Assembly (NCBI GenBank): GCA_949106495.1 | Contig: CARYZD010000010.1 | Coordinates: 16,271 to 80,270 of the forward strand | Source of the DNA: an uncultured Clostridia bacterium | GTDB lineage: Bacteria > Bacillota > Clostridia > TANB77 > CAG-465 | Reading direction: 5' to 3' | Length of the DNA: 64,000 nt | In this document: positions 1 to 8,524 of the stretch, in pieces | How the letters are laid out: every line of letters starts with the position of its first letter | Numbering within the stretch: position 1 is the stretch's first letter | The notes under the pieces: generated by a model | Databases searched by the model: none | The model's input: the letters and a program-made list of their open reading frames with translations, nothing else | What the model was told of the DNA's origin: nothing | Position numbers and translations under genes: made by a program

Positions 1-1
1 A

Positions 2-410
2 TATTTACCATATTATATCTCTAATCCTAAATGTACAGTTATATTTGGTGGATATACTGCTGAAAACACTCTTGGTAGAAAACTTCAAGAAGTTGAAGAA
101 CGGTGAATTATTTAATTTAAATGGTATTATGACAAAGAAAAAAGCTAAAGTACACTCAACTAACGAATTTTCTAGTCACGCTAAACAAGAAGACTTACTA
201 GACTTAATGAGAAAATTCCCAAATTTAAAGTCTGTATCAATAAATCATGGTGAAACAAATGTTAAAGAAGCATTTGCAAAAAAAGTAATTAACGATATAA
301 ATCCTAAAAAAGTATCAATACTTGGACCAGAAAATTATATACGTTTTAGTGGTTATGGCATAATGAAGTCATTTGTAGCAACTGATTTAAATTTTAATAT
401 AACTAATTAA
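2..410 (+). pseudogene. C-terminal part of an RNA-processing metallo-beta-lactamase (RMMBL) protein, frameshifted
   Basis: This is the tail of a gene that begins before the window. From base 2 one frame reads a stretch containing CTVIFGGYTAENTLGRKLQE and then meets TGA at 110-112. The next frame continues with a region carrying FSSHAKQEDLLDL and INHGE, the histidine motifs that close the active site in beta-CASP/RMMBL ribonucleases. The two halves join only if one extra base is removed near 100-115. The family cleaves RNA 5' or 3' ends with two metal ions. Either the gene is broken or the sequence has a one-base error. A hairpin terminator follows at once. Confidence 0.75.
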
Positions 411-416
411 AATACA

Positions 417-445
417 AAAAAGATGGAATATTTTTTCCATCTTTT
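417..445. terminator. Bidirectional hairpin terminator
   Basis: The stem AAAAGATGGAA/TTCCATCTTTT is flanked by A-runs and T-runs on both sides. It separates the convergent MBL gene (plus strand) and the unknown gene ending at 452 (minus strand), so it can serve both. Confidence 0.8.
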
Positions 446-451
446 ATATTT

Positions 452-1078
452 TTAATATGGTAGTATTTCTATAGTCTTCTCTTTAGACCATATTTCATTT
501 CTTGCTATTAATCTAAATCTTTTTCCCTTAGATTTTAAATATGCTGCAAAAAGTCTTATAAAGTTCTTATATTCTATAAATCCTTTTATTAAATGGTTGT
601 TATTTAAGTATATAACTACATTCTCTTTTGCAAGTTTTGATTCATACTTTTTGTAAAAATATAGTATTTTGTTTTTTATTTTATGTATTTCATCTGATTC
701 ATCAAAATAATTTGTATTCTCTATAAATTCTTCAATAATTGTTTTATGTTTATTTCCAACTCCTTTATACGTTCCATCTAAAAGATATGCATTAATTAAT
801 AAAGTATATTGCGCTATATCTTTATATTTACATTCTTTCGATTTCAAATAATTTGGAAATAAATATACACCTTTAAGAATACTAGCCATTATTTTATCCT
901 TTTCTTCACTAGTAAGATTAACTTTAGGAAAATTATATATTTTAATCTCATTTCTATCATGATTAAAATAAACATCTCCTTCTATTTCATGGTCTTCATC
1001 ATAAACTGAATCCTTATATAAGAAAATCTTTTGATGACTTTCAAAAAACTCCACACTACAACTATCCTTTTTAAACAT
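452..1078 (-). CDS. Unknown 208-residue cytoplasmic protein
   Basis: I do not recognise this protein. It is 208 residues with no signal peptide or membrane segment, rich in Lys, Glu, Tyr and Asn, and its central part (about 60-150) looks helical. The C-terminal third contains a patch of basic and aromatic residues (YLKSKGKRFRLIARNE) that could contact nucleic acid, but this is only a guess from composition. The start is well supported by AGGAGAGAGG ending two bases before ATG. It is monocistronic, convergent with the MBL gene, and has an inverted repeat just upstream at 1108-1127. Confidence 0.7.
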   Translation of the reverse strand: MFKKDSCSVEFFESHQKIFLYKDSVYDEDHEIEGDVYFNHDRNEIKIYNFPKVNLTSEEKDKIMASILKGVYLFPNYLKSKECKYKDIAQYTLLINAYLLDGTYKGVGNKHKTIIEEFIENTNYFDESDEIHKIKNKILYFYKKYESKLAKENVVIYLNNNHLIKGFIEYKNFIRLFAAYLKSKGKRFRLIARNEIWSKEKTIEILPY

Positions 1079-1107
1079 TTCCTCTCTCCTTTATTATAAT
1101 ATTCTAA

Positions 1108-1127
1108 TAGAAAGTATTAACTTTCTA
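1108..1127. repeat. Perfect 8-bp inverted repeat upstream of the unknown gene
   Basis: TAGAAAGT and ACTTTCTA are separated by four bases. On the minus strand the repeat lies about 30 bases upstream of the start codon and next to a TATAAT-like box (1093-1098), so it could be an operator. It lacks a T-run directly attached, which argues against a terminator. Confidence 0.4.
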
Positions 1128-1196
1128 TACTTCTTTTTTTAATACATGTATATTTTACCATAATTATGTAAATTAATCAAGTTTGTATTTTAGATA

Positions 1197-1226
1197 TAAA
1201 AAAGCAACTAGATTTCTCTAGTTGCT
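1197..1226 (-). terminator. Terminator of the rplU-rpmA operon
   Basis: On the minus strand GCAACTAGA, loop GAAA, TCTAGTTGC is followed by six T. It starts eight bases after the rpmA stop codon. Confidence 0.9.
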
Positions 1227-1233
1227 TATATTA

Positions 1234-1494
1234 TTATTCTTCTACAGGATATACGCTAACTTTTTTGTCGCTTCTTCCTTTTCTTTCGAATTTAACGACA
1301 CCGTCAACTCTTGCGTATAAAGTATCATCGCTTCCGATACCAACGTTAGTACCTGGATGAACTTTAGTTCCTCTTTGTCTATATAATATATTTCCTGCTA
1401 AAACGTATTGACCATCTGCTCTTTTAGCTCCAAGTCTTTTAGCTTCACTATCTCTACCATTTTTAGTAGATCCGCCGCCTTTTTTATGTGCCAT
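1234..1494 (-). CDS. rpmA: 50S ribosomal protein L27, short N-terminus form
   Basis: L27 is a large-subunit protein near the peptidyl transferase centre. The 86-residue product contains GGGSTKNGRDS, GAKRADGQ and RQRGTKVHPG, all L27 hallmarks. It begins MAHKKGGGS, so the conserved AxKKG motif is already next to the initiator methionine. Most Firmicutes L27 proteins have an extra leader of about nine residues (ending near FF) that the Prp protease removes, and prp sits between rplU and rpmA. Here neither the leader nor prp is present: the 37-base gap holds only a GGAGTGAG ribosome site. It is the second gene of the operon and is followed by a terminator. Confidence 0.97.
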   Translation of the reverse strand: MAHKKGGGSTKNGRDSEAKRLGAKRADGQYVLAGNILYRQRGTKVHPGTNVGIGSDDTLYARVDGVVKFERKGRSDKKVSVYPVEE

Positions 1495-1531
1495 TTATCT
1501 CACTCCTTTTTTATTCACATTACGTCTTAAA

Positions 1532-1885
1532 TTATTCTGCTACTTCTTCTGTAGCTTTTTTAGCTCTTGTTCCAGTTGTTATTTTTTCAATTTGAATTTT
1601 AGTATAAGGTTGTCTATGACCTCTAACTTTTCTTTCATTTTTCTTAGGTTTGTATTTAAATACTACAACCTTTTTAGCTTTTCCATGTCCAACAACTGTA
1701 GCTTTAACTTTAGCTCCTTTAACAGTATCAGTTCCAACTGTTACTTTATCTCCGTCTGAAACTAATAGAACTTTATCAAAAGTAGTTGTTTTACCTTCTT
1801 CTAATTCTTCTAGTCTGTCTACGAAAACAATGTCTCCTTCTTGAACTTTGTACTGTTTTCCACTGATTTCAACTATTGCGTACAT
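1532..1885 (-). CDS. rplU: 50S ribosomal protein L21
   Basis: L21 binds 23S rRNA in the large subunit. The start MYAIVEISGKQYKVQEGD and the C-terminal motif GHRQPYTKIQIEKI are diagnostic. The product has 117 residues, slightly longer than the usual 102-105 because of a charged Thr/Ala/Glu tail after the conserved end. AAGGAGG lies six bases before the ATG. It is the first gene of the rplU-rpmA operon, and a structured leader and consensus promoter lie upstream. Confidence 0.97.
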   Translation of the reverse strand: MYAIVEISGKQYKVQEGDIVFVDRLEELEEGKTTTFDKVLLVSDGDKVTVGTDTVKGAKVKATVVGHGKAKKVVVFKYKPKKNERKVRGHRQPYTKIQIEKITTGTRAKKATEEVAE

Positions 1886-1889
1886 AATG

Positions 1890-1958
1890 TTCCTCCTTAA
1901 TTCTAACTTTCTCTCGCCATTAAGGTGCTTATGCTTAATACCTTTTCTGTGCGGAATA
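1890..1958 (-). promoter_or_regulatory. Probable ribosomal protein L21 leader RNA
   Basis: The transcript between the promoter and rplU reads CCGCACAGAAAAGGTATTAA, then a short hairpin, then GGCGAGAGAAAG before the ribosome site. An AAGGT/ACCTT stem encloses a GC-AUAA-GC inner hairpin. The placement and the CCGCACAGAA and GGCGAGAG blocks resemble the L21 leader known upstream of rplU in Firmicutes, which is proposed to give autoregulation by L21. A covariance-model search was not possible. Confidence 0.6.
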
Positions 1959-1966
1959 CGTGTATT

Positions 1967-1995
1967 ATTTTAACATAGTAATAAATAATTGTCAA
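1967..1995 (-). promoter_or_regulatory. Sigma-A promoter of rplU-rpmA
   Basis: TTGACA (complement of 1990-1995), a 17-base spacer, and TAAAAT (complement of 1967-1972). It drives the L21 leader and operon. Confidence 0.75.
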
Positions 1996-2020
1996 TGTTT
2001 TTTATCAATTTCTAATTTAT

Positions 2021-2557
2021 TTAATCTTTTTTATTTATAAATTCTTCAACTATCTTACTTGCTTCATAAAAAACTTCGTCTACTTTTTCTAATTCATCTT
2101 TTTTAAATCTTTGTAATACAAAATCTGCCATATCTTGTTTTTCATGTTTTAATCCACCCAATCCAATTCTAATTCTTGGCATATTTTGACTAGATAACAT
2201 TTGAACAATATTTTTCATACCATTATGAGAACCACCACTTCCTTTTTCTCTATATCTAAGTGTTCCAAATGGTATATCTATATCGTCAAATATAACAAGA
2301 ATATCTTCATCTTCTAATTTATACCAATTTTTCAATTTAACTACTGAATTTCCACTTAAATTCATAAAAGTTGTAGGCTTAGCAAAAATAATTTTTTCTC
2401 CATTAATTTTAGTTTCGCCTGTTAAAGCATCACAATTATTTTTACTAACATCTACACCATAAATTTTAGATAAATAATCTATAAAAAGCCATCCAACATT
2501 ATGTCTTGTTTTACTATATTTTTCTCCAGGATTTCCAAGTCCTACAATTATTTTCAT
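2021..2557 (-). CDS. pth: Peptidyl-tRNA hydrolase
   Basis: Pth releases tRNA from peptidyl-tRNA that has dropped off the ribosome. The 178-residue product opens MKIIVGLGNPGEKYSKTRHNVGW, which contains the catalytic His in RHNVGW. It also carries KPTTFMNLSG and IFDDIDIPFGTLRYREKGSGGSHNG-type motifs with the conserved Asp. The length is slightly short but complete. It is transcribed on its own upstream of the L21 promoter. Its start has an AGGATGG-type ribosome site. Confidence 0.96.
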   Translation of the reverse strand: MKIIVGLGNPGEKYSKTRHNVGWLFIDYLSKIYGVDVSKNNCDALTGETKINGEKIIFAKPTTFMNLSGNSVVKLKNWYKLEDEDILVIFDDIDIPFGTLRYREKGSGGSHNGMKNIVQMLSSQNMPRIRIGLGGLKHEKQDMADFVLQRFKKDELEKVDEVFYEASKIVEEFINKKD

Positions 2558-2629
2558 TATATTTAAACCATCCTTTTTCTACGTTTTAAAAAATCTATCT
2601 TCTTTTTATCCTTAGTTTCGCAAAAACTC

Positions 2630-2658
2630 TTGAAAAAATAAGTATTTTATAGTATTAT
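2630..2658 (+). promoter_or_regulatory. Promoter of the VirD4-like gene
   Basis: TTGAAA, a 17-base spacer, then TATTAT. About 20 bases downstream an ATGTC-AATTA-GACAT inverted repeat (2679-2693) lies in the leader and could be a regulator site. The transcribed leader is about 65 bases. Confidence 0.55.
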
Positions 2659-2731
2659 TATATATGAATTAGTTTAATATGTCAATTAGACATCTGTTAA
2701 CTATTTATATTACTGAAAGTGGTGATTTCGT

Positions 2732-5230
2732 TTGATAAATAATCTTTTTAAGAAACTGCATATCAAAGCTAAGCCTGAGAAAGTTTTTACATATATTTTC
2801 TATGCTATTAGTATAATAGTAGCATTTTATTCTTTAACAAGAATATTAAGCTTAGCTGCTGGTACAATTAGAATTAGTGATTGGGTAACTATAGATTCAC
2901 TATTACCTTATCTAACTTCTATTATATACTTAATTCCAGCACTTGCATTCTCATTTTTTGTAAACTCTGGAATTGCAAAAAATGATGATCATAAAATAAA
3001 AATGTTTATATTTACATGTGTTTTATTAGTATTACCAATACTTTACTCAGTTTCAACAACTGTAAACTTTATATCATGGAAAGTATTAGAACACTTACCA
3101 AATTATGAGAAAGTATTAAAAACATATCCTACACTTATAGCTCCAGCTATAAAGGCTCTATGTTTAGCAATACCATTTATATCTATTACATATATATTAG
3201 ATTATTTTCTATCTATATATAATAGTGAAGATTTAACAAAATCAATTGCAGGTTATGTTGGTCTTACAATTAATGGTAAAAAGAAAAGTGATGCTTTTGA
3301 TTGTAATACTGTAATTGGTAGTGCAAAAGGTACTTCTGTTCCAATTGTTGTTCCAGAGAAAAAACGTTATGAAGCAACACTTGTACAAGGAGCTACAGGT
3401 ACTGGTAAAACAGCTACTGTATTATTACCAATGAGTGCTTTAGATATTGAGAAAAAATTCTTCTTTAGAGAATATTCTAAAAAAATTGGATATGCTATGT
3501 TAAAAAAAGGTATCGCATATATGAATGGTCCTTACGACAACAGATATGTAAATAGAAACTTTTCTTTAAATCTGTTAAGACCTAAAAATGGAATGGAAGA
3601 TCAATTTGATAGTGAAGTTGCTCCTCTAGTTCAATATAAAGATAATGCAACAGGTGTTACAACCTATAGAAACTTAGGTATAACTATTGTTGAAAATGAT
3701 GGTAACTTTATATCTCAATTTATTGGAGTTGCAAAAAACTTTGATATGGATGTATTATCTATTGACCCTGCAAATCCAGACACAACATTAAGCATAAATC
3801 CATTTGCTATACCAGACCCTGCTAAGGCAGCATCTATAGTAGCAGATGTTCTTATGGCAATGTATGGTAGCGATTCAAAAGGAAGCAGCGACCCATTCTT
3901 TACACAGGTTACAATTGATGCATTCCAAAACTTAACAATATTACTTAAAGAAATGTATCCTATTCTTCATAATGGAGAGATGGCATCTTTAGAAGATATG
4001 CTTGAATTATTATATAACTTTGATGCTGTTGAAGAAATGACTGAAGAAATGAAAAAAGTTCCAGAACTTGAACAAAAATATAAACTACTTATTAAATATT
4101 TTGAAAAGAATTTCTATAAACCAAGTTTAAATATAAATGGATATGAAATTCCTGGTACTCGTGGTAGTGGTAGAAAAGATACAGAAAAATTCTTATATGG
4201 TGCTATCACTCAACTTAATAACTTAGTTCGTAACCCAGGACTTAAAGCCGCATTATGTGGTAAGAAAAATGTAATCGATTTTGATAAAGCTCTTGCAAAT
4301 GGTAGTATAATAACTGCATGCTCAAGAAAAGGTGACCTTGGTATAATCCAAGCTAAAGCTTTTGGTATGTTCTTTATATTACAATTCCAAGATGCTGTAC
4401 TAAGAAGAAAAGGAAATGAAGAATCAAGAACACCTAACTTCTTATACATAGATGAGTTCCCAGAATACATCACAAAAGATATGGATGTAATGTTTACACT
4501 ATTTAGAAAATATAGATGTGGTGTTACAGTTGCTATTCAAAACTTATCTCAACTTGAAAAATCTGGACACTCATACTACAGACAAACAGTACTTGCAAAT
4601 ACAAAAACTCAAATCGTATTTGGTGATACAGTACCAGAAGATAGCAAATACTGGAGTGGAGCTTTTGGTATGGAGAAAAAAGTAGATGCTACTACACCAT
4701 ATAAATTTGACGAAAAAGGTCAATTAAAAGCTGATGCAACTAAACTTGATGTTAAAGATAAAGAAAGAATTAAAATACACAAACTTGCAGAACTTGGATT
4801 TGGTTCTATGTTCTTTAAAACTAAAACAGCAAATGGTAAAACAGTATTTGGCGAAGGTAAAACAACTTTCTTAGCATCAAAATACAAAGAAAAACAAAAT
4901 ACACTTATGTTTAACTTTGAAAAATATATGATGTCAAAACCCGATACTCCAACTATAACAATGAAAGATAGTGACACTTCATCAAATGATGATAAATTAT
5001 TTGGAGTTAACACAACAAATAGATTAAAAGAAGAAATTAAAAAATCTAGTAATATGTCTAATGTTAATGCAAATACAGATTTCATTAAAGTTGGAAATAT
5101 TAATGATGCACCAAATGATGATTTTGAAATAATATTTGAAAATACAGAAGTTACATTAGATAAACAAGGAAATGGTGGAGCAATAACAGAACATTATGAA
5201 TCTCCAATCATTAAAAGAAATAAAAAATAA
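2732..5230 (+). CDS. VirD4/TraG-type coupling ATPase, orphan
   Basis: The 832-residue protein has about four to five N-terminal membrane segments (roughly residues 20-42, 58-80, 88-110 and 135-160). A cytoplasmic ATPase follows, with Walker A GATGTGKTA at 220-228 and Walker B FLYIDEF near 570. The TraD/TraG-like segment FRKYRCGVTVAIQNLSQLE follows Walker B. Family members pump DNA or protein substrates into type IV secretion channels. The segment after Walker A is unusual: the family DPKGE-like motif is replaced by GITIVENDGNF. The last 100 residues are hydrophilic and acidic, as in substrate-binding tails. No relaxase, VirB4, VirB6 or integrase lies beside it, and base use matches the chromosome. 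It is monocistronic. Whether it serves DNA transfer or protein secretion cannot be told here. Confidence 0.85.
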   Translation: MINNLFKKLHIKAKPEKVFTYIFYAISIIVAFYSLTRILSLAAGTIRISDWVTIDSLLPYLTSIIYLIPALAFSFFVNSGIAKNDDHKIKMFIFTCVLLVLPILYSVSTTVNFISWKVLEHLPNYEKVLKTYPTLIAPAIKALCLAIPFISITYILDYFLSIYNSEDLTKSIAGYVGLTINGKKKSDAFDCNTVIGSAKGTSVPIVVPEKKRYEATLVQGATGTGKTATVLLPMSALDIEKKFFFREYSKKIGYAMLKKGIAYMNGPYDNRYVNRNFSLNLLRPKNGMEDQFDSEVAPLVQYKDNATGVTTYRNLGITIVENDGNFISQFIGVAKNFDMDVLSIDPANPDTTLSINPFAIPDPAKAASIVADVLMAMYGSDSKGSSDPFFTQVTIDAFQNLTILLKEMYPILHNGEMASLEDMLELLYNFDAVEEMTEEMKKVPELEQKYKLLIKYFEKNFYKPSLNINGYEIPGTRGSGRKDTEKFLYGAITQLNNLVRNPGLKAALCGKKNVIDFDKALANGSIITACSRKGDLGIIQAKAFGMFFILQFQDAVLRRKGNEESRTPNFLYIDEFPEYITKDMDVMFTLFRKYRCGVTVAIQNLSQLEKSGHSYYRQTVLANTKTQIVFGDTVPEDSKYWSGAFGMEKKVDATTPYKFDEKGQLKADATKLDVKDKERIKIHKLAELGFGSMFFKTKTANGKTVFGEGKTTFLASKYKEKQNTLMFNFEKYMMSKPDTPTITMKDSDTSSNDDKLFGVNTTNRLKEEIKKSSNMSNVNANTDFIKVGNINDAPNDDFEIIFENTEVTLDKQGNGGAITEHYESPIIKRNKK

Positions 5231-5234
5231 AGTA

Positions 5235-5263
5235 AAAAGGTCTTGCTAACGCAAGGCTTTTTT
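5235..5263 (+). terminator. Terminator of the VirD4-like gene
   Basis: AAGGTCTTGC-TAAC-GCAAGGCTT followed by T5, directly after the stop codon. Confidence 0.85.
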
Positions 5264-5271
5264 ACATAATA

Positions 5272-5300
5272 TTGATTAATTTTATATTATATGCTATAAT
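5272..5300 (+). promoter_or_regulatory. Promoter of the small CxxC protein
   Basis: TTGATT, 17-base spacer, TATAAT, placed 80 bases before the start codon. Confidence 0.65.
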
Positions 5301-5379
5301 ATTATTCATACAATTACAAATATTGATTTTACAATATAATTATGTGTAATGAAAATAAATTGTTAGGAGGTAGATAAGT

Positions 5380-5559
5380 ATGCTATTAGAAAAAGAATGT
5401 GAAGAATGTAATGGTACAGGATATGTAACTTGCGAAACTTGTAAAGGTGATGGTCGTGTATTTTGGCCTGGCGTAAGTGGTAAAAACTATCCATGTTCAG
5501 AATGCCATTCAAAAGGCAAAGTAGAATGTGAGAATTGTCGTGGTAAAGGATATGTTTAA
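5380..5559 (+). CDS. 59-residue DnaJ-like CxxCxGxG zinc-finger protein
   Basis: This gene is short but convincing. GGAGG lies at 5367-5371, a promoter lies upstream and a terminator follows. The product has four CxxC pairs, Cys7/10, Cys18/21, Cys39/42 and Cys50/53. They sit in CEECNGTG, CETCKGDG, CSECHSKG and CENCRGKG, the repeat of the DnaJ central zinc domain. That domain binds two zinc ions and helps hold unfolded clients. No J-domain or peptide-binding domain is present, so it is a free-standing zinc module. It is convergent with secA. A role in redox or protein handling is possible but is inference. Confidence 0.85.
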   Translation: MLLEKECEECNGTGYVTCETCKGDGRVFWPGVSGKNYPCSECHSKGKVECENCRGKGYV

Positions 5560-5564
5560 TAAAC

Positions 5565-5595
5565 AAAAAATCTGTGTAAAAACACAGATTTTTTT
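5565..5595. terminator. Bidirectional terminator between the CxxC gene and secA
   Basis: AAAAAATCTGTGT-AAAAA-ACACAGATTTTTT, symmetrical, so usable from both directions. Confidence 0.85.
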
Positions 5596-5611
5596 ATGCT
5601 ACTAATCATCA

Positions 5612-8368
5612 TTATTTATCTTTTCCACAACATTGTTTATATTTTTTACCACTTCCACATGGACATGGGTCATTTCTTCCAACCTTTTTCTCTGCTGTAA
5701 CAGGTTTTCTTTTTGGTGTATCTTCCCCACCTGCATTAGTAAACATGTTAGTAACTTTATTATTCATTTTTACATTCATTACTTCTTCTCTTTTTTTAGG
5801 TTTTAAAGAAAATACTGCTTTTACTGATTCTTCTCTTATTGATTTACTTAATTCTTCAAACATATTATATGATTCTATTTTATATGCTTGAATTGGATTT
5901 GTTTGTGCATAAGCTCTAAGTCCTATACCTTCTTTTAATGCCGTTATAGCATCAATATGATCCATCCATTTTTGATTTACTGTATTTAAAACTAAATATC
6001 TAGCAATTCTATTAAATTCATCTTCTATATTAAGTTTTTTAGCTTCTTCAAGTCTATTATTATAAATACTATCTACTTTTGACTTTAATGTTTCAATCAT
6101 ATCTTCTTCATTTAAGCTTTTTATATCTTCTTTTGAAATTATATCATCTTCCCCAAAATAGTTCTTTAAAATAGCATTTACGGCTGGATAATCCACACTT
6201 TCAATGTTGTCTGCATCTTCAAAGTATTCCTTTGAAATATTTACTAATAATCCAGAGTATAATTTTTTAATAATATCTGAGATATCTTTACTTTCAATTA
6301 CTTCTCTTCTTTGAGAGTAAATTATTTCTCTTTGTTGATTCATTACATCATCATATTCAAGTACATTCTTTCTAATACTATAATTTCTGCCTTCAACCTT
6401 CTTTTGTGCAGTTTCTATTGTATTTGTAAGCATTCCTTGTTCAATTGGCATATCATCTGGTATTCCTAATCTATCAATTATAGCAGCCATTCTGTCTGAA
6501 CCAAATAGTTTCATTAAATCATCATCCATAGCAATATAAAATCTTGAAGCTCCTGGGTCACCTTGACGTCCAGAACGACCTCTTAGCTGATTATCTATAC
6601 GACGTGATTCATGTCTTTCACTACCAATAATTCTAAGTCCACCAGCTGCAATAACTTTTTCTTTTTCCTTTTGAATTTCTGGTCTGTACTTATCTTCTAT
6701 TTCTTTCATATCTTTTTTAGCAGAAATAACTCTTTCATCTTTATTATCTATTGGAGTTATTGCAAGCTCAATTTCTTCTGGAGTATATCCTTTTTTAGCT
6801 AGTTCACTTCTAACAATAAATTCTAAATTTCCTCCAAGCATAATATCTGTACCACGTCCTGCCATATTAGTAGCAATTGTTACAGCTTTAAATTTACCAG
6901 CTTGAGCAATAATTTCAGCTTCTTTTTCATGGAATTTTGCGTTTAACACTTGATGTGGTATTTTCATTTTCTTAAGTAATCCACTAATTATCTCAGATTT
7001 ATCTATTGATACTGTACCAACAAGAACAGGTTGACCTTTTTCATAACATTCAGCTACTTCTTTAGCTATAGCTTCAAACTTAGCTTTTTGATTTTTATAT
7101 ATGACATCATTAAAGTCTTGTCTTAGTATTGGTTTATTAGTTGGAATCTCTACTATATCTAATTTATATATTCCTTTAAATTCATCTTCTTCTGTTTTTG
7201 CTGTACCAGTCATACCAGCAAGCTTATTATATAATCTAAAATAATTTTGGAATGTAATTGTTGCAAGAGTTTGAGATTCATTAGCAATTGTAACTCCTTC
7301 TTTTGCCTCAATTGCTTGATGAAGTCCATCACTATACCTTCTTCCATCCATTACACGTCCTGTAAATTCATCTACAATTAGAACTTTTCCATCTCTAACT
7401 ATATAGTCTATATCTCTATTCATTATTCCATAAGCTCTTAAAGCTTGGTTTACATGGTGAGATATAGCAAGATTTGATACATCAGATAATGATTCTATAC
7501 CAAAATACTTTTCAGCTTTTTTAGTACCATTGTTTGTTAATGCTACAGTTTTAGCTTTCAAATCTATAATGTAGTCATAATCTTCATCTGCTTCATCAAA
7601 TTCCTTATCATTATTTTCAATAATTTTTCTTGGTTTTAATGTTTTTGCAAAAGAATCTGCTCTCTTATATAAATCACTTTGCTTATTTACATTACCAGAA
7701 ATTATAAGGGGAGTTCTTGCCTCATCAATTAAAATACTATCTATTTCATCTACTATTGCAAAATTTAAATCTCTTTGAACCATAGACTCTTTATCCATAG
7801 TCATATTATCTCTTAAATAATCAAAACCAAATTCATTATTTGTACCATAAGTAATATCAGCATTATATGCTTTTCTCTTTTCATCTGGTGACATATTAGG
7901 AACAACAAGACCAACTGTAAGTCCTAAAAAATTATATAATTTTCCCATCCATCTACTATCTCTTGTAGCAAGGTAATCATTTACTGTTACTACATGTACA
8001 CCTTTTCCAGATAACGCATTTAAATATACTGGTAATGTTGCAACTAAAGTTTTACCTTCACCAGTTTTCATTTCTGCAATTCTTCCTTGGTGAATAATAA
8101 TACCACCAATAAGTTGTACTCTAAAGTGTCTCATTCCAAGTACCCTACTTGAAGCCTCTGCAACTGTTGCATATGCTTCTGGTAAAATATCATCTAATGT
8201 TTCACCATTTTTTACTCTATCTTTAAACTCTTGTGTTTTATTTCTTAATTCTTCATCTGTTAATTTTTTTAAGTCTTCCTCTATGAGTTCTATTTTATCT
8301 ACTAGTGGCTCAATTCTTTTAATTTCTCTACCACTATAACTTCCAAATATTTTTTCTAAAAGCTTCAT
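5612..8368 (-). CDS. secA: Preprotein translocase ATPase SecA
   Basis: SecA drives export of unfolded preproteins through SecYEG. The 918-residue product has Walker A EMKTGEGKTL near residue 100 and the DEAD-type box VDEIDSILIDEARTPLI near 210. It also has TNMAGRGTDIMLGG and GRSGRQGDPG in the second motor domain. It ends with the SEC-C zinc motif NDPCPCGSGKKYKQCCG. That C-terminal metal site binds SecB or phospholipid in other bacteria. Full length, single copy in the window, monocistronic on the minus strand. Confidence 0.98.
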   Translation of the reverse strand: MKLLEKIFGSYSGREIKRIEPLVDKIELIEEDLKKLTDEELRNKTQEFKDRVKNGETLDDILPEAYATVAEASSRVLGMRHFRVQLIGGIIIHQGRIAEMKTGEGKTLVATLPVYLNALSGKGVHVVTVNDYLATRDSRWMGKLYNFLGLTVGLVVPNMSPDEKRKAYNADITYGTNNEFGFDYLRDNMTMDKESMVQRDLNFAIVDEIDSILIDEARTPLIISGNVNKQSDLYKRADSFAKTLKPRKIIENNDKEFDEADEDYDYIIDLKAKTVALTNNGTKKAEKYFGIESLSDVSNLAISHHVNQALRAYGIMNRDIDYIVRDGKVLIVDEFTGRVMDGRRYSDGLHQAIEAKEGVTIANESQTLATITFQNYFRLYNKLAGMTGTAKTEEDEFKGIYKLDIVEIPTNKPILRQDFNDVIYKNQKAKFEAIAKEVAECYEKGQPVLVGTVSIDKSEIISGLLKKMKIPHQVLNAKFHEKEAEIIAQAGKFKAVTIATNMAGRGTDIMLGGNLEFIVRSELAKKGYTPEEIELAITPIDNKDERVISAKKDMKEIEDKYRPEIQKEKEKVIAAGGLRIIGSERHESRRIDNQLRGRSGRQGDPGASRFYIAMDDDLMKLFGSDRMAAIIDRLGIPDDMPIEQGMLTNTIETAQKKVEGRNYSIRKNVLEYDDVMNQQREIIYSQRREVIESKDISDIIKKLYSGLLVNISKEYFEDADNIESVDYPAVNAILKNYFGEDDIISKEDIKSLNEEDMIETLKSKVDSIYNNRLEEAKKLNIEDEFNRIARYLVLNTVNQKWMDHIDAITALKEGIGLRAYAQTNPIQAYKIESYNMFEELSKSIREESVKAVFSLKPKKREEVMNVKMNNKVTNMFTNAGGEDTPKRKPVTAEKKVGRNDPCPCGSGKKYKQCCGKDK

Positions 8369-8524
8369 ACCTCATGTCCTCCATTTCGGACTAATTATAT
8401 CATAAATGTAATAAAAATAAAATAGATAGTTATAATAATAGAACTTTATTTACTTTTATTAATTTATTAGTAATATTTGATTAAAAATTTAATATATATT
8501 TAATAGGAATAGTGGAGGAACTTT

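Noticed and set aside
2..112. TGA read as tryptophan in the MBL gene
   Set aside because: The frame meets TAA three codons later, and TGA serves as stop in other genes such as the TauE half, so recoding does not help.
2732..5230. Integrative conjugative element
   Set aside because: No relaxase, integrase, direct repeats or composition change lie around the VirD4-like gene within the window.
5363..5566. Minus-strand open frame of 67 residues over the small CxxC gene
   Set aside because: It is antisense to a gene with ribosome site, promoter, terminator and clear CxxC repeats.
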